DNA of 25,004 bases from the NCBI GenBank assembly GCA_036636255.1, contig JAVWOV010000004.1, positions 1 through 25,004 of the forward strand, written 5' to 3'. Made by a program: the position numbers and the translations under genes. The notes under the pieces were generated by a model. The model ran no database searches. It worked only from the letters and a program-made list of their open reading frames with translations, and was not told the DNA's origin. The stretch comes from CALVXC01 sp036636255. GTDB lineage: Bacteria; Bacillota_I; Bacilli_A; RF39; UBA660. Below are positions 1 to 7,968 of this stretch, piece by piece; positions within the stretch are counted from its first letter, which is position 1, and every line of letters starts with the position of its first letter.

Positions 1-72
1 TATATATTTTATCATGGAAAGGTTTTATTTACACAGATTTATTTACAGACTCAAACATCATCATATTTTAAC

Positions 73-93
73 AAAAAATTATATAAAATATAA
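73..93 (-). terminator. weak Rho-independent terminator after tRNA-Arg
   Basis: Minus strand: a 6-bp all-A/T stem (TTATAT, loop TTT, ATATAA) followed by six T residues, 18 bp past the tRNA CCA end. The stem has no G-C pairs, so this is a weak call; the position fits the end of a tRNA or glyA-folD-tRNA transcript. Confidence 0.35.
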
Positions 94-110
94 CCTTTAT
101 AAAATCATTA

Positions 111-187
111 TGGTGTCCTCGATAGGACTCGAACCTACTACCTAGAGTTTAGGAAACTCCCGCTCTATCCTGATGAGCTACGAGGAC
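111..187 (-). tRNA. tRNA-Arg, anticodon CCU, CCA encoded
   Basis: On the minus strand the sequence folds into a complete cloverleaf: 7-bp acceptor stem (GTCCTCG with CGAGGAC), D arm GCTC/GAGC, anticodon stem GGAGT/ACTCT with a 7-base loop TTCCTAA, and T arm GTAGG/CCTAT with loop TTCGAGT. The anticodon CCT lies at 151-153 and reads AGG, so the tRNA is Arg. The discriminator base is A and the 3' CCA is encoded in the DNA. It lies 31 bp downstream of folD in the same direction with no obvious promoter between, so it may be read from the folD transcript. Confidence 0.95.
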
Positions 188-218
188 AATTATAAAATAA
201 TCAAATAAATTAATTTAA

Positions 219-1046
219 TTATTTATTTTTATAACTCTTCATAACATTTAAAAGAAGCATTAAAACAGTCATTGGCCCCACCCCTCCCGGGACCGGCGTT
301 ATAGCATAAACTTTATCCTTAACTGCCTCAAAATCAACATCACCATACAAATTACCATTTTCTCGTGTAATTCCTACATCAATAACCACCGAATCAGTAC
401 AAACCATATCTGCTGTAATCAAATGCTTATGACCTGTTGCCACAATCAAAATATCACTACGACAAGTATAACTCTTCAAATCATTAGTCATAATGTGACA
501 CATACTAACAGTCGCACCTCTATTAATTAACAAATTCATTAATGGTAAACCAATCAAACTACTACAACCAACAATAACTACATTTTTACCAACAACAGAA
601 ATATCATAATAATCTAACATTTTAATAATCCCCATTGGCGTACAAGGAACATTTGTATCCTTGTTATGAACAAGACGACCTAAACTAATATCTGTAAGAC
701 CATCAACATCCTTAGCATAATCAATATAATTAATTATCTTAGTTACATTCAAATGCGACGCTAACGGAAGTTGTACTAAAATACCATCAACATACTTATC
801 ACTATTAAGTTCCTTAATCTTATTAATAACCTCAGTTTCTAAAACAGCACAATCGTATTTAAAATGCTTAAAAACAATTCCAGTTTTAACACATGCTAAT
901 CTTTTACGATTAACATAAACATCACTTGCACCATCATTACCTACCTGAATTACCGCCAAACAAGGTTTAATCAAACAACTATCAACCTCTTTTTTAATTA
1001 CCAATATAGACTCATCAAAAATAATCGAACCTTTTAATAAAACCAT
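219..1046 (-). CDS. folD: bifunctional methylenetetrahydrofolate dehydrogenase / methenyltetrahydrofolate cyclohydrolase FolD
   Basis: FolD interconverts 5,10-methylene-, 5,10-methenyl- and 10-formyl-tetrahydrofolate in the cytoplasm. The protein is 275 aa, close to the family norm. Visible landmarks are the YVxxK motif with catalytic Lys48, VDGILVQLP with Gln92, KDVDG at 112-116, the P-C-T-P-x-G segment near 134-139, and a C-terminal TPVPGGVGPMT. The nucleotide-binding loop usually reads GRS; here it is GCS, with Cys161 replacing the Arg, which is unusual. The ATG shares one base with the glyA stop (TAATG), so the two genes are translationally coupled. GlyA makes the methylene-THF that FolD uses, which supports the assignment. 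Coenzyme preference (NADP or NAD) cannot be read with certainty. Confidence 0.95.
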   Translation of the reverse strand: MVLLKGSIIFDESILVIKKEVDSCLIKPCLAVIQVGNDGASDVYVNRKRLACVKTGIVFKHFKYDCAVLETEVINKIKELNSDKYVDGILVQLPLASHLNVTKIINYIDYAKDVDGLTDISLGRLVHNKDTNVPCTPMGIIKMLDYYDISVVGKNVVIVGCSSLIGLPLMNLLINRGATVSMCHIMTNDLKSYTCRSDILIVATGHKHLITADMVCTDSVVIDVGITRENGNLYGDVDFEAVKDKVYAITPVPGGVGPMTVLMLLLNVMKSYKNK

Positions 1047-2281
1047 TAAGCACCTCCATATAAAGGAAACTTCTTCGTAAGCATTAAAACTTCTTCTCTT
1101 AAAGAGAAAAGTACAGAATCATCATCTTTATTTTTTAAACATCTGGCAATAATCTTACCAACCAAAATAAAATCTTCCTCTTTTAACCCTCTGGTCGTCA
1201 TAGCTGGTGAACCTAAACGAATTCCAGTCTTATAAAAACAAGATTCCTCTTTAGTAGGAAGCACATTTTTATTAACAGTAATATTAATCTTATCAAGTAT
1301 CTTAGACGCCTCATCACCACTTATATTGGCAACACTAACATCTACAAGCATCAAATGATTTTCCGTTATATTAGAAACAATATGAAAACCCTCTTCTTGC
1401 AAAGAACAGGCAAGAGCTGAAGCATTTTTAATAACCTGTTTTTGATATAATACAAACTCCGGTTTTAAAGCCTCATAAAAAGCTTGTGCCTTTGCCGCAA
1501 TAATATGCATCAACGGACCACCTTGAATACCTGGGAAAATAGTCTTATCAATTTTATTAGCAATCTCTTTATTATTAGTTAAAATAAGGCCACCTCTCGG
1601 GCCACGTAAAGTTTTATGCGTCGTTGAAGTAACAACATCAGCATAAATAACTGGATTAGGATGCAAAAAAGCCGCTACTAATCCCGCAATATGCGCCATA
1701 TCAACCATTAAATAAGCCCCACATAAATCAGCAATTTCACGAAATTTTTTAAAATCAATTATCCTCGAATAAGCACTTGCCCCTGCAATAATCAACTTTG
1801 GTTTTTCTTTTAACGCAATCTTTTTTATTTCATCATAATCAATCATTCCCGTATCCAAATCAACCGAATAAGAAATGATATTATATTCCTTACCACTAAA
1901 ATTAAGTGGATAACCATGACTAAGATGACCTCCATGACACAAATTCATTCCCATAATCTTATCACCAATATTAAGCAAAGCTTTATACACTGCCATATTA
2001 GCACTAGAACCACTATGAGGTTGCACATTAGCATACTTACAGTCAAAAAGACATTTAGCATAAAAAATTGCCTGCTTTTCAATAACATCAACATGCTCAC
2101 AACCACCATAATATCGCTTATGAGGATACCCTTCAGCATATTTATTAGTTAAAATACTACCCTGTAATTGTAAAACCGCCGCTGAAACATAATTTTCACT
2201 AGCAATCAACTCAATACTATTTTCTTGTCTTAACATTTCATCATCCAAAGCTTTTTTTATAATTAAATCCAAAGAAAACAT
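1046..2281 (-). CDS. glyA: serine hydroxymethyltransferase GlyA
   Basis: PLP-dependent enzyme that converts serine and tetrahydrofolate to glycine and methylene-THF. The 411-aa product matches the bacterial length. It has the N-terminal IELIASENY motif and the PLP-lysine motif TTHKTLRGPRGG near residue 225. A TAG stop lies two codons before the ATG, so the start cannot be further upstream. The Shine-Dalgarno sequence TAGGAG abuts this ATG with no spacer, whereas a TTG at codon 4 would have 9 nt of spacing; initiation at TTG (2270-2272) is therefore possible and would remove three residues. It forms a two-gene unit with folD, overlapping by one base. I found no convincing sigma-A promoter upstream. 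Confidence 0.97.
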   Translation of the reverse strand: MFSLDLIIKKALDDEMLRQENSIELIASENYVSAAVLQLQGSILTNKYAEGYPHKRYYGGCEHVDVIEKQAIFYAKCLFDCKYANVQPHSGSSANMAVYKALLNIGDKIMGMNLCHGGHLSHGYPLNFSGKEYNIISYSVDLDTGMIDYDEIKKIALKEKPKLIIAGASAYSRIIDFKKFREIADLCGAYLMVDMAHIAGLVAAFLHPNPVIYADVVTSTTHKTLRGPRGGLILTNNKEIANKIDKTIFPGIQGGPLMHIIAAKAQAFYEALKPEFVLYQKQVIKNASALACSLQEEGFHIVSNITENHLMLVDVSVANISGDEASKILDKINITVNKNVLPTKEESCFYKTGIRLGSPAMTTRGLKEEDFILVGKIIARCLKNKDDDSVLFSLREEVLMLTKKFPLYGGA

Positions 2282-2341
2282 CTCCTATCAAATAAAAAAA
2301 CATTCATTTAAAGATCATTAAATACAATAATATTTTAACAT

Positions 2342-2367
2342 AAAAAGCTATCAAATGATAGCTTTTT
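2342..2367 (-). terminator. Rho-independent terminator after the HD-domain gene
   Basis: Perfect 11-bp inverted repeat (AAAAAGCTATC, 4-nt loop, GATAGCTTTTT). On the minus strand it ends in five T residues and overlaps the stop codon of the HD-domain gene. It insulates glyA-folD from the upstream gene. Confidence 0.85.
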
Positions 2368-2869
2368 ATTTAATAAAATTAAATAACACCAACAGACTAA
2401 CATTAGCCGCATAACTAAATTTATAACCAAGCTTCATCGAAAACTCTAAAGCTCCAATCGTCTTATCAGAAAAAATAACTAACCAACTTTCCTTATAATG
2501 TGGAATAGTTATATTAATAGGAAACATATGGCTCTTAATAATATCTGCTTCTAAAGAGCTAATCATAAAAATTTCCTTAGCTTTTAAATAAGCCTTCTTA
2601 GGATGAATAAAAGTTGATACAAATCGTTCACGACCATTGCGTAAAACATCACTCAAGAAAAAATCATGTAACAATCCGCCCCTGGCAGAAGCAACATAAT
2701 CAAGATTAAATTTTACAGCCATCTTATAAGCCCTATATGAAACCTTAACAGAATGTTCAAATCGACTAATACCATGGTGTTCAATTTTTCGCATCTTATT
2801 AAACTCCTGATTATCTAAAATATCTTTAACAATCACTAAATATTCTTGATCATCTAAAATTTCTTTCAT
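2366..2869 (-). CDS. HD-domain protein, predicted metal-dependent phosphohydrolase
   Basis: A 167-aa protein with HD-superfamily metal ligands: HHGISRFEHS near residues 30-40 and GGLLHDFFL near residue 70. The HD pair of LLHDF and the upstream His are the expected chelators. HD proteins of this size are usually nucleotidases or phosphatases; the substrate cannot be read. The longest frame begins 21 bp upstream (2890), but I chose the ATG at 2867-2869 because GAGGTG (2880-2885) sits 9-10 nt ahead of it, inside the longer frame, and the extended -10 promoter at 2896-2904 would start transcription almost on the longer ATG. It is monocistronic, with its own promoter and terminator. Confidence 0.8.
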   Translation of the reverse strand: MKEILDDQEYLVIVKDILDNQEFNKMRKIEHHGISRFEHSVKVSYRAYKMAVKFNLDYVASARGGLLHDFFLSDVLRNGRERFVSTFIHPKKAYLKAKEIFMISSLEADIIKSHMFPINITIPHYKESWLVIFSDKTIGALEFSMKLGYKFSYAANVSLLVLFNFIK

Positions 2870-2895
2870 TATTTTTTTCACCTCGAACATATTAT

Positions 2896-2904
2896 ATTAT
2901 ATCA
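2896..2904 (-). promoter_or_regulatory. extended -10 promoter of the HD-domain gene
   Basis: Minus strand TGATATAAT, an extended -10 element. The -35 position 17 nt upstream (TTATAT) is weak. Transcription would begin near 2889, leaving a 20-nt leader that carries the GAGGTG ribosome site. Confidence 0.5.
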
Positions 2905-2954
2905 CATTTAACTAAAATATATAATTATTATGGCATACAATTTCAAAAAATTAA

Positions 2955-3977
2955 CTAAGTAATTAATAATTCCTGGTTAAACGGCATCATATGAATAAAA
3001 GTATTACCATCATTAACCTTAATCTCTTTACCATTTTTATAACTATAAACCGTTTGACTATCACGGCTCTCTTTTGACCAAACAATTGGTACTGCCTGAC
3101 CATTAGTAATATAATAGCCTTCCCCTGTACCTAAATTATCAATATCCTGCCTACCACTATCATCCATACTAAAATTATCTACCTTAACAACAATAATATT
3201 CTTAACTGTATACTGCTTACCTGTAATCTTATCAACATGATCAATATTATTCATGATTCGCATATAAAGTTTTCTATCAGCATCATAAACATAACTAGTA
3301 TTATGATAATAAGAATAATCTATACTAATATTATTAGCTAAAATAGTGCCTTCTTTCCTATCAAGATTAATATTATCAATACTATAATTAAGTAACAACT
3401 CAGTATCTGTATTCCTTATATAATCCGCATCCTTCGAAGCTTTCAAAATACTCTTAATATTAGTAAAAGCATTGTGCGGAGCATAAAGTTCATTATCGCG
3501 CCAAAAAGCATCACTATAAAGACCATTTAAATTATTAATCTTATATGAACTAATATCCTTCCTAGCTTGCGGACTCCAACCATAATGTGCATAAATAGCA
3601 TCATTTTCCATTGCATAATCCAAAAAATAATGTCGTGAACTTCTAACGGGACCAATCAAATCCGTATCCTGATCCTTAAAAATAGCCATAATTCGTGTAA
3701 GACCGCCCTCAACAATTATCTCATATGATAAATAAGCATCCTGTAAACCCGCATGAGGCCAGGCGTCATCTTGATTATCAATCATAACCGCAATCGGACG
3801 TGATAAAGAATTTACATCAACAATTTTAAGACTTTTAACTATCGGTTTCACCTTAGCAATTATATTTTTTTCCTTAAAAAAATAAAAATAAGTAAAAACT
3901 CCACCAAAAATTAATAATAGAAATAAAATAAAAATCAAAAATTTCTTTCGTTTCTTCATTCGACGCTTTCTTGCCAT
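2955..3977 (-). CDS. membrane-anchored DUF3048 protein (YerB-like)
   Basis: 340 aa. After a strongly basic start (RKRRMKKRKK) comes one hydrophobic segment at about residues 12-33, so the protein is probably anchored with the bulk outside. The rest matches the DUF3048 family: VMIDNQ near residue 70, the GGLTRIMAIF stretch, the GPVRSSR motif and HYGWSPQA in the N-terminal domain, then a C-terminal domain with GTGEGYYI. B. subtilis YerB is a lipoprotein of about this length; here a transmembrane anchor replaces the lipobox. Function is unknown. The start was moved 36 bp inward from the longest frame (4013) because AGGAG stands 8 nt ahead of the ATG at 3975-3977. TGATATAAT (minus, 3997-4005) is a possible extended -10 but would give an extremely short leader. 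Confidence 0.85.
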   Translation of the reverse strand: MARKRRMKKRKKFLIFILFLLLIFGGVFTYFYFFKEKNIIAKVKPIVKSLKIVDVNSLSRPIAVMIDNQDDAWPHAGLQDAYLSYEIIVEGGLTRIMAIFKDQDTDLIGPVRSSRHYFLDYAMENDAIYAHYGWSPQARKDISSYKINNLNGLYSDAFWRDNELYAPHNAFTNIKSILKASKDADYIRNTDTELLLNYSIDNINLDRKEGTILANNISIDYSYYHNTSYVYDADRKLYMRIMNNIDHVDKITGKQYTVKNIIVVKVDNFSMDDSGRQDIDNLGTGEGYYITNGQAVPIVWSKESRDSQTVYSYKNGKEIKVNDGNTFIHMMPFNQELLIT

Positions 3978-4103
3978 AAAATCAACTCCTATAATAATTA
4001 TATCACTTATCATTAAAAAATTAACAATATTATAATTAAATTGTCAAGCAATGTAAACAATAATATTATTAAAATAAATTGCTTATTAACTAAATATTTG
4101 TTT

Positions 4104-4141
4104 AAAAAAAAGTAAATTTCCCCTAATAAAGGTATTTACTT
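4104..4141 (-). terminator. Rho-independent terminator behind the decayed gene
   Basis: Minus strand: AAGTAAAT pairs with ATTTACTT, with a partly paired internal loop, followed by six more T residues. It sits 38 bp past the end of the decayed reading frame, which suggests that the frame was once an independent transcription unit. Confidence 0.6.
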
Positions 4142-4178
4142 CTTTAAAATCATTAACTCTTATTAATAAAAAATTAAT

Positions 4179-5076
4179 TTATATATTTTTAATCAATGTT
4201 TTCTTTTTGATTTTTTGAAAATTACTAGATGCCTTCATTATTCTTTTAGTTATAGTACTATCAAATGAAAAATCACCTAAATCAATATAATCATCCAATG
4301 ACATTTGTCTATTTTTTTGCATTTTTCCACTTATAAACCTAGATTTATCTAACTCTCTCAATATTATTTTATAAAAATCCCTTCTACAAAAAAAATTATT
4401 TTAACATTAGTTTCTTTATTATCATTAGAATACAATGAATCACTTATACATACTCCATATTCTTCAATAATTGTATCCATAAAGACCTTTTCCAAAAATT
4501 TTGTTCCTAACGTAGTCTAACCTTCAGTTGGATTTAATGAATTTGAACCATAATCTAACTAATCACCAAATTGCGCTATTGTGGCAGAAGCACGATCCAT
4601 TTGTTTTACTATATCAAGGTAACCACTTGATATATATTGTCAATCATAAATATCATCTTCCAAACTTTTCAATACAGTAAGATGATATTTATGATCCTCA
4701 CATTTTTGAACAAACGATTTAATTAAAAATTCTAACGTGTTATCATTAACGTTTGCATATAATTTATGCTTAAATCTTCCAATCCTTTAATATTCTTCTC
4801 TCCACATAATTAAACTGATCAACCACGTCTCCTTGATATACCTCTTTTCCAAATCTATTTTTCAAGCTATCTCCTAACACTATAAGATTATTAAATTATT
4901 CATCGGAATTAACTAACAGCCAGTCTTGTCCATTTACTACAAAATAATAAAAATCTATATAACAATATGCACCTATCCACCTCTTAAATAATTGTTTTAA
5001 ATAACTCGATAATTAACGGATTCTCAACACTTTTATAAAATCCTATATATACTTGACAATCTTTACTAATAGTCAT
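4179..5076 (-). pseudogene. decayed gene of unknown function, about 300 codons
   Basis: A minus-strand reading frame begins with ATG at 5074-5076 behind a G-rich Shine-Dalgarno site (GGGGGTG). It can be followed to 4179 only by passing several in-frame stops and at least three frameshifts. Recoverable segments include YIGFYKSVENPLIIELF, then WIGAYCYIDFYYFVVNGQDW, then GKEVYQGDVVDQFNYVERRI, then LYANVNDNTLEFLIKSFVQK, then DIVKQMDRASATIAQFGD, and a final open 60 codons ending in lysine-rich sequence. One frameshift falls at a run of eight T. The pieces keep protein-like composition and order, and a terminator follows. I do not recognise the family. Frames and stops were translated by eye, so exact breakpoints may shift by a few bases. 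Confidence 0.65.
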
Positions 5077-5212
5077 AATACACCCCCTTTTTTTAAAATT
5101 AAATGTTACATTTATTCGTATTATAGACATTAAATATATCTAACCATCATTAAGTAATCACCACAAAAGTAGATAAACTTTACTCGTTTTTATTGAACTT
5201 AAACTTTTAACT

Positions 5213-5240
5213 TTGAAAAAACAATATAATATGATAAAAT
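5213..5240 (+). promoter_or_regulatory. promoter of the ABC-F gene
   Basis: TTGAAA (5213-5218), 16 bp, then TAAAAT (5235-5240) preceded by TG, giving an extended -10 (TGATAAAAT). A TATAAT at 5225-5230 is an alternative -10 but lacks a spaced -35. Transcription would begin near 5247, 20 nt before the start codon. Confidence 0.6.
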
Positions 5241-5266
5241 GAATAAAGCAGAAATGAGGAAAAAAT

Positions 5267-6862
5267 ATGTTAAAAACTTTAAATATAGGTCTAAAATTTA
5301 GTACCCGAACTCTATTTAATAATGTCAATATAGAATTTAAGGATAACAATTGTTACGGAATAATCGGGGCTAATGGGGCAGGTAAATCCACCTTTTTAAA
5401 AATTTTAAGTGGTGAAATAGAATCAACCAGTGGTGAAATAGTCATCGGTAATAACGAAAGATTATCTGTTTTAAAACAAAATCATAATGAATTTGATCAA
5501 AATACCGTTCTTGAAACGGTCATCATGGGTGACGAAGAACTTTATCAAATTATGAAAGACAAAGAAACTATTTATAACAAAGAAAATTTTTCCATCGAAG
5601 ATGGCATGAAAGTAGCTGACTTAGAAGCAAAATTCGAAGAAAAAAATGGTTGGCAAGCTGAAAGTGATGCTGCTATTTTACTAGCCGGACTAGGCATCAC
5701 TGAAAAATACTATGATCAAAAAATGATCAATCTTGAAAACAAAGACAAAGTAAAAATATTACTAGCACGCGCATTATTCGGTAATCCCGACATTCTTCTA
5801 CTAGATGAACCAACAAATGGTCTAGACTATAAAAGTAAACAATGGTTAGAAGAATTTTTAATAAATTTTAAAAATACTGTATTAATTGTTTCCCATAATC
5901 GCCATTTTCTTAACAAAGTATGTACACATATGGTTGATATTGATTATGAAAAAATAACCTTATACATCGGCAATTATGACTTTTGGTTTCAATCAAACGA
6001 ACTTATTCAAAAACAAATGCGGGACTCCAATAAAAGAAAAGAAGACAAAATAAAAGAATTACAAGACTTCATCGCCCGCTTCAGCGCTAACGCTTCCAAA
6101 TCCAAGCAAGCAACATCGAGAAAAAAATCGCTAAGTAAAATAGTCCTAGATGATATTGTTCCATCAAGTAGAAAATATCCTTTCATTAACTTTGAAGAAG
6201 TAAAAACACTAGGTCGCGATATTATTACCTTAGAACATATTAACTATAGCATTGATAATAAAACAATCATTAAAGACTTTAATTTAACCATAAGACAAAA
6301 CGATAAAATAGCCCTAATTGGAAGCAATGAAATAGCCAAGACTGCTCTTATAAAAATTATAGCCGGTGTTATAAAGCCCGACAGCGGTAAAATATCAATA
6401 GGTTCTAGTGTAAACTTAAGTTATTTTGCCAAAAATCATGAAGAATATTTTAATGAAAAAATAAGTCTGGTAAATTGGCTACAAAACTTTTCTAAAAATT
6501 TAGAAGAAGGATTTGTTAGAGGTTTTCTCGGTCGCATGTTATTTTCTGGCGAAGAATCATTAAAAAATGTCAATGTCTTATCCGGTGGCGAAAAAGTAAG
6601 AGCCATGATGGCTAAAATAATGCTTGAAAAAGGTAACGTCTTATTACTAGACGAACCCACCAATCATTTAGATATTGAATCAATTCATTCCCTTAATTTA
6701 GGTATCAAAAAATTTACTGGCGTTATTATAATAGCAACTTATGATGAAGAAATAATTGAAAGTACTATCAATCGCTTAATTGAAATAAAAAATGATGGTA
6801 CCTACCGAGATAAAGAAATATCATATGAAGAATATATTTCAAAATATGGTATAGAAGAATAA
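5267..6862 (+). CDS. ABC-F family ATPase (YkpA/YbiT-like), one ATP site degenerate
   Basis: 531 aa with two ABC domains and no membrane segments; ABC-F proteins act on ribosomes or translation. Domain 1 has Walker A GANGAGKST (34-42), Walker B ILLLDEP (176-182) and switch His210. Domain 2 has signature LSGGE (438-442) and Walker B DE at 462-463. The linker contains KSKQATSRKK and PSSRKYPF, typical of the YkpA/YbiT branch. The second composite site is eroded: domain 1's signature is LENKD (156-160), domain 2's Walker A is GSNEIAKTA (352-360), its Q-loop has Lys389 and its switch His is Tyr492. As I recall, Firmicutes relatives share part of this. A ribosome site GAGGA precedes ATG by 6 nt. It is the only intact plus-strand gene in the window. 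Confidence 0.9.
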   Translation: MLKTLNIGLKFSTRTLFNNVNIEFKDNNCYGIIGANGAGKSTFLKILSGEIESTSGEIVIGNNERLSVLKQNHNEFDQNTVLETVIMGDEELYQIMKDKETIYNKENFSIEDGMKVADLEAKFEEKNGWQAESDAAILLAGLGITEKYYDQKMINLENKDKVKILLARALFGNPDILLLDEPTNGLDYKSKQWLEEFLINFKNTVLIVSHNRHFLNKVCTHMVDIDYEKITLYIGNYDFWFQSNELIQKQMRDSNKRKEDKIKELQDFIARFSANASKSKQATSRKKSLSKIVLDDIVPSSRKYPFINFEEVKTLGRDIITLEHINYSIDNKTIIKDFNLTIRQNDKIALIGSNEIAKTALIKIIAGVIKPDSGKISIGSSVNLSYFAKNHEEYFNEKISLVNWLQNFSKNLEEGFVRGFLGRMLFSGEESLKNVNVLSGGEKVRAMMAKIMLEKGNVLLLDEPTNHLDIESIHSLNLGIKKFTGVIIIATYDEEIIESTINRLIEIKNDGTYRDKEISYEEYISKYGIEE

Positions 6863-6886
6863 AAAGTGTTAAAAACACTTTTTTTA
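6861..6886. terminator. bidirectional terminator between the ABC-F gene and recO
   Basis: AAAAAGTGTT, loop AAA, AACACTTTTT, with further T residues on the plus strand; the minus strand equally ends in a T tract. It overlaps the stop codons of both convergent genes and serves both transcripts. Confidence 0.85.
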
Positions 6887-7612
6887 ATTATTTATCTGTT
6901 CAAGAAAACCCTTGCTTTTTAAATATAATCCCGTATACCTTTCATAATACTCATTTAAAAAACGATTAATTTCTTTTATAATACCATCAGTTATTTGCAA
7001 ATTAACTATTTTTAAAATATCAACATAATAAAACATTCTAATTAATTTAATTGTCTTTAAACTAACAATCACTTCATTACCACAACAATTTTTACATAAA
7101 TAACCACCCTTATAACTAGAAATAGTTACAATATTGTCAACACTATTACAAATTAAGCACCTATCAATTACCGGCATAACTCCTAAATAATCCAAATACT
7201 TAAGTTCTAAAATATTAGTAATAACTAATGGATCAAAACCATCATTAATTTTTAACAAACAGGCAATCAACAAATTATAAATATCTGCCACCTTATTTTG
7301 TTTCATTACTTGTCCTGCTAATTCCAATAAAAAAAACGCATAACTTAACCGTTTTAAATCTTTTTTAATTATCTTAAAGCTATCAATAACATCAACATTA
7401 GACAGAACAGATAACTTTCCCTCTTTGTAATATAAATAAAAACGACCATATGTAAGCCTACTAGTAACACTGCAAAGAGGACTTTTTATTTTCTTAGACC
7501 CCTTTGCTATAACCCCAATAACACCATATTTAGGCGTAATAACATTCAAAATTTTACTCGATTCACCAAAAGAACGTTCATCAAGAACTATTCCCTCAAT
7601 ATCAATTAACAT
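6884..7612 (-). CDS. recO: DNA repair protein RecO
   Basis: RecO loads RecA with RecF and RecR during recombinational repair. The 242-aa product has the N-terminal OB-fold start (IEGIVLDERSFGESSKIL), the conserved GVIGVIAKGSKK segment and a C-terminal zinc-binding set CLIC near 152-155 with CKNC at 173-176. Length is normal. AGGAAG stands about 8 nt before the ATG. It is the last gene of the yqfC-to-recO operon, as in many Firmicutes where recO follows era and yqzL, and it is closed by the shared terminator with the ABC-F gene. Confidence 0.95.
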   Translation of the reverse strand: MLIDIEGIVLDERSFGESSKILNVITPKYGVIGVIAKGSKKIKSPLCSVTSRLTYGRFYLYYKEGKLSVLSNVDVIDSFKIIKKDLKRLSYAFFLLELAGQVMKQNKVADIYNLLIACLLKINDGFDPLVITNILELKYLDYLGVMPVIDRCLICNSVDNIVTISSYKGGYLCKNCCGNEVIVSLKTIKLIRMFYYVDILKIVNLQITDGIIKEINRFLNEYYERYTGLYLKSKGFLEQINN

Positions 7613-7622
7613 AAACCACTTC

Positions 7623-7847
7623 CTAATCTATTTGTTCAAAACGATAAATTTGTTTAACCTCCGGATATTTATCGTGATCAACACAAGAAACAAACATATC
7701 ATAAGCTCTAGCCCATATAATATGATCACCATATAATGCCTCATAAATAACCACATCAGCTAAACTATCACTATCTCTAGCCACCATTAAAACTTTATAT
7801 TTATGGCCTTTAAAGTGTTTATACGTTTTCCCCACTGTTACTACCAT
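7623..7847 (-). CDS. DUF1653 family small protein
   Basis: 74 aa. The protein matches the DUF1653 pattern: a GKTYKHFKGHKYKVLMVARD start, then VVIYEALYGD followed by an aromatic W-A-R motif and an MF segment, then a C-terminal YRFEQ. Function is unknown; the family is a small SH3-like barrel, usually a free-standing ORF. Its ATG (7845-7847) lies inside the 3' end of the yqzL frame, with AAGGAG 7 nt upstream, so translation is coupled. It is inserted between yqzL and recO, a position where the usual Firmicutes operon has nothing. Confidence 0.85.
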   Translation of the reverse strand: MVVTVGKTYKHFKGHKYKVLMVARDSDSLADVVIYEALYGDHIIWARAYDMFVSCVDHDKYPEVKQIYRFEQID

Positions 7848-7929
7848 TACTTCGCTCCTTTTCCTTATACTTCAAATAGTATTCAATCTTACCAGTATTT
7901 TTAAATAAATCCCATAATAACTCTTTCAT
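7819..7929 (-). CDS. YqzL-like small protein
   Basis: A 36-codon frame between era and the DUF1653 gene. The product begins MKELLWDLFKNTGKIEYYL and continues with a charged tail. The pattern W-x-x-F-x-x-T-G-x-I-x-x-Y-L-x-x-K-E is that of the YqzL family, which sits between era and recO in Bacillus, so both sequence and position agree. AGGTGA precedes the chosen ATG (7927-7929) by 5 nt; an ATG two codons upstream is too close to that site. The last ten codons run past the usual YqzL end and overlap the DUF1653 start by 29 nt. Function is unknown. Confidence 0.8.
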   Translation of the reverse strand: MKELLWDLFKNTGKIEYYLKYKEKERSNGSNSGENV

Positions 7930-7968
7930 CTTCATCACCTATTTTATAATGATAACATAAACAAAAAA

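Noticed and set aside
1916..2152. 78-codon plus-strand frame and a 64-codon minus-strand frame inside glyA
   Set aside because: Both are shadows of the well-conserved glyA frame, with no ribosome site and no recognisable protein.
5158..5349. 63-codon minus-strand frame across the ABC-F start
   Set aside because: It covers the promoter and first codons of the ABC-F gene on the opposite strand and has no ribosome site.
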